Below are positions 62,643 to 64,000 of a DNA stretch of 64,000 nt, in pieces (position 1 is the first letter of the stretch; the number at the start of each line of letters is the position of its first letter). The stretch comes from JAFDZV01 sp035549015 (GTDB lineage: Bacteria; Bacteroidota; Ignavibacteria; OLB7): assembly GCA_035549015.1 (NCBI GenBank), contig DASZRW010000120.1, forward strand, positions 1 through 64,000. The letters run 5' to 3'. A program made the position numbers and the translations under genes. Below the pieces are notes generated by a model. That model searched no databases and had not been told where the DNA came from. It saw only the letters and a program-made list of their open reading frames with translations.

Positions 62643-64000
62643 ACGCGATCGGTGCACGGCTGCGCAAGGTTGGCGTGGGCGCCGATATCGGGCTCACGGT
62701 GGTATTGCAGGTGATAAGCGCCGTGGCGGCGTTTGCATTTCAGGCGAAGTTTCTGCGCGCGCTCAGTCCGGAGGATTCCGGTCTCTACTTCCTCGCCATT
62801 TCCTATATCACGATCGGTGCGGGGCTCGGCGATTTCGGCATTGCCGCCGCCGTGTTCCCACGGCTCTCCGTGGCGCGCGGCGAGATACCGCCGGCGTTTC
62901 GTGCAGCGCTGGTGCTCCGGACGTTCACGCTGGTTGCCAGCATGGTTGTTCTGAACCTCTATCTGATGGCGCGGGGGAAGTGGGACCTGCTGCCGCTCTT
63001 CAACATCGGCGCGCTCTCCGTGTTCATCAGCGGCAAGGCGACGGGGCTGCGGCAACTGGTGGAGATGATCTGGCGCATGCGTGGACGCACCTATGTGGTG
63101 ACGCTTCTCGCCGTGATCGACGCGGTGATAGCGCTGGCTGCAGTGGTGATCATGGCGATGGCCGGGAAGCTGACGCTTTACTGGCTGATGATCATCTTCA
63201 CGGCCAGCAGCATTCCCGGCTGTATCGCCGTGGTGCTCCCGATGATTCCGCAGATGCGGGCCTCGGAGGCATTCCGGATTCATATCCCGCGCCGTTACTA
63301 CATCGCGTTGCTCACGGCCGCGCTTCCGGTTGCCGCCATGATCGTGCTGGGTCAGACATCCGCCCAGCTGGAGACGCTGGTTATCGACTCGTACACCGCT
63401 ATGAGCCGTGCGGACATCGCCTCCTACAACGCCGCGGTGCGCCCGCTCACCGGGCTGATCTTCGTTGCCACCACGCTCGGCTTCGGGCTTGCACCCCTTA
63501 TCTCCCAGCATGCCCGCGGCGTCCGTTCTGACTATTCGCTCTCCTTCATCGTTTCACTGGCAGTGCGGCTTGTTGGGATTATCTCGCTCGGGCTCTGCCT
63601 GGTGTGCGGATTGTTCGGCGAGCAGGTGATGGGGGTGTTCGGCAGGGAGTACGTGAGCGACGCCTACATCCTGCGGATCTTCAGCGTGATCAGCGCGCTT
63701 ACGTTCACGGTGGTGGTGTTCGATCAGTTCCTGCTGGCGCTCGGCAAGCGAAAGCAGACGCTGATGGGGGCAACGCTCAATCTCGGGCTCGCGCTCCTTA
63801 CCGAGCCGATCACCATCAGGATGTGGGGCATTCGCGGGATGATGTACTCCAAGGGGTTCGCGCTCTGCTGCCTGATACTGTTCCAGCTTACGCGGATGAA
63901 GCCGGAGGCGCGCGTTGCGGCCTGGAAGGGACTGCTCCGGCTGATTCCCTCCGCCGCGATTCTGCTTGCCGCGCTTCTGCTCACGGTGAACTATGCATTG
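62639..64000 (+). CDS. Wzx-like polysaccharide flippase (3' partial)
   Basis: GTG 62639 overlaps the preceding stop (GTGA). The frame stays open to the last base, 454 codons. The sequence begins NAIGARLRKVGVGADIGLT and shows at least eleven hydrophobic helices, such as 'LTVVLQVISAVAAFAFQAKFL', 'YIALLTAALPVAAMIVLGQ' and 'IVSLAVRLVGIISLGLCLVCGLFG'. This is the MATE/MVF-type polysaccharide transporter fold (Polysacc_synt), which flips undecaprenyl-linked sugar units to the periplasm. 'FGIAAAVFPRLSVARGE' and 'SRADIASYNAAVRPLTGLIFVATTLGFGLAPLISQ' fit the family. The C-terminus lies beyond the window. Confidence 0.9.
   Translation, partial: MNAIGARLRKVGVGADIGLTVVLQVISAVAAFAFQAKFLRALSPEDSGLYFLAISYITIGAGLGDFGIAAAVFPRLSVARGEIPPAFRAALVLRTFTLVASMVVLNLYLMARGKWDLLPLFNIGALSVFISGKATGLRQLVEMIWRMRGRTYVVTLLAVIDAVIALAAVVIMAMAGKLTLYWLMIIFTASSIPGCIAVVLPMIPQMRASEAFRIHIPRRYYIALLTAALPVAAMIVLGQTSAQLETLVIDSYTAMSRADIASYNAAVRPLTGLIFVATTLGFGLAPLISQHARGVRSDYSLSFIVSLAVRLVGIISLGLCLVCGLFGEQVMGVFGREYVSDAYILRIFSVISALTFTVVVFDQFLLALGKRKQTLMGATLNLGLALLTEPITIRMWGIRGMMYSKGFALCCLILFQLTRMKPEARVAAWKGLLRLIPSAAILLAALLLTVNYAL

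Overview
The window is one high-GC bacterial chromosome segment with 31 protein-coding genes that I consider real (two run off the window edges) and one tRNA. The SusC/SusD pair, the TAnnTT(T/C)G promoter-like elements, the weak Shine-Dalgarno signals at many starts, and a lysine 6-aminotransferase together suggest a member of the Bacteroidota/Ignavibacteriota/Kapabacteria/Gemmatimonadota (FCB) radiation. I cannot name the species from sequence alone.

Layout. 1-540: tail of a lower-GC gene next to tRNA-Lys(CUU), possibly an island edge. 729-5998: a predicted 3-TM membrane protein, a secreted protein with peptidoglycan-binding-like repeats, a decayed IS-like fragment, and an ABC exporter. 5999-7202: a 1.2-kb stretch without a convincing gene. 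7203-23889: the most unusual region, four same-strand genes: a collagen-like protein, a 1193-aa protein of unknown family, a secreted ComEC-type metallo-beta-lactamase-fold hydrolase, and a 3372-aa giant protein with two blocks of LysM-like repeats. Facing it (24282-25334, minus) is a 3-TM, coiled-coil, prokaryotic YEATS (pYEATS) protein, followed upstream by an acyltransferase and an 1171-aa four-module glycosyltransferase/methyltransferase.

30401-49804 is mostly housekeeping and metabolism: an MBL-rhodanese persulfide enzyme, a SusC/SusD nutrient uptake pair, prfB with its programmed frameshift, a methyltransferase, a hexapeptide acyltransferase, a translationally coupled MoxR/RavA-like ATPase and VWA protein, an HPr-kinase-like protein, mnmA, a penicillin-acylase family hydrolase, and L-lysine 6-aminotransferase. 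50361-53495 is uvrA with a histone-H1-like N-terminal tail. 53703-64000 is a tightly packed capsule/exopolysaccharide operon: a WbpA-type dehydrogenase, a UDP-GlcNAc 2-epimerase, a Wza-like export protein, a Wzi-like protein, a Wzz-like chain-length regulator, a Wzy/WaaL-like polymerase or ligase, and the start of a Wzx-like flippase. Most junctions are 4-bp stop/start overlaps.

The best candidate for an undescribed system is 7203-25334. It combines very large beta-rich proteins without signal peptides, a collagen-like protein, a secreted hydrolase and a membrane pYEATS protein. A role as a surface or extracellular assembly is inference, not shown by the sequence.
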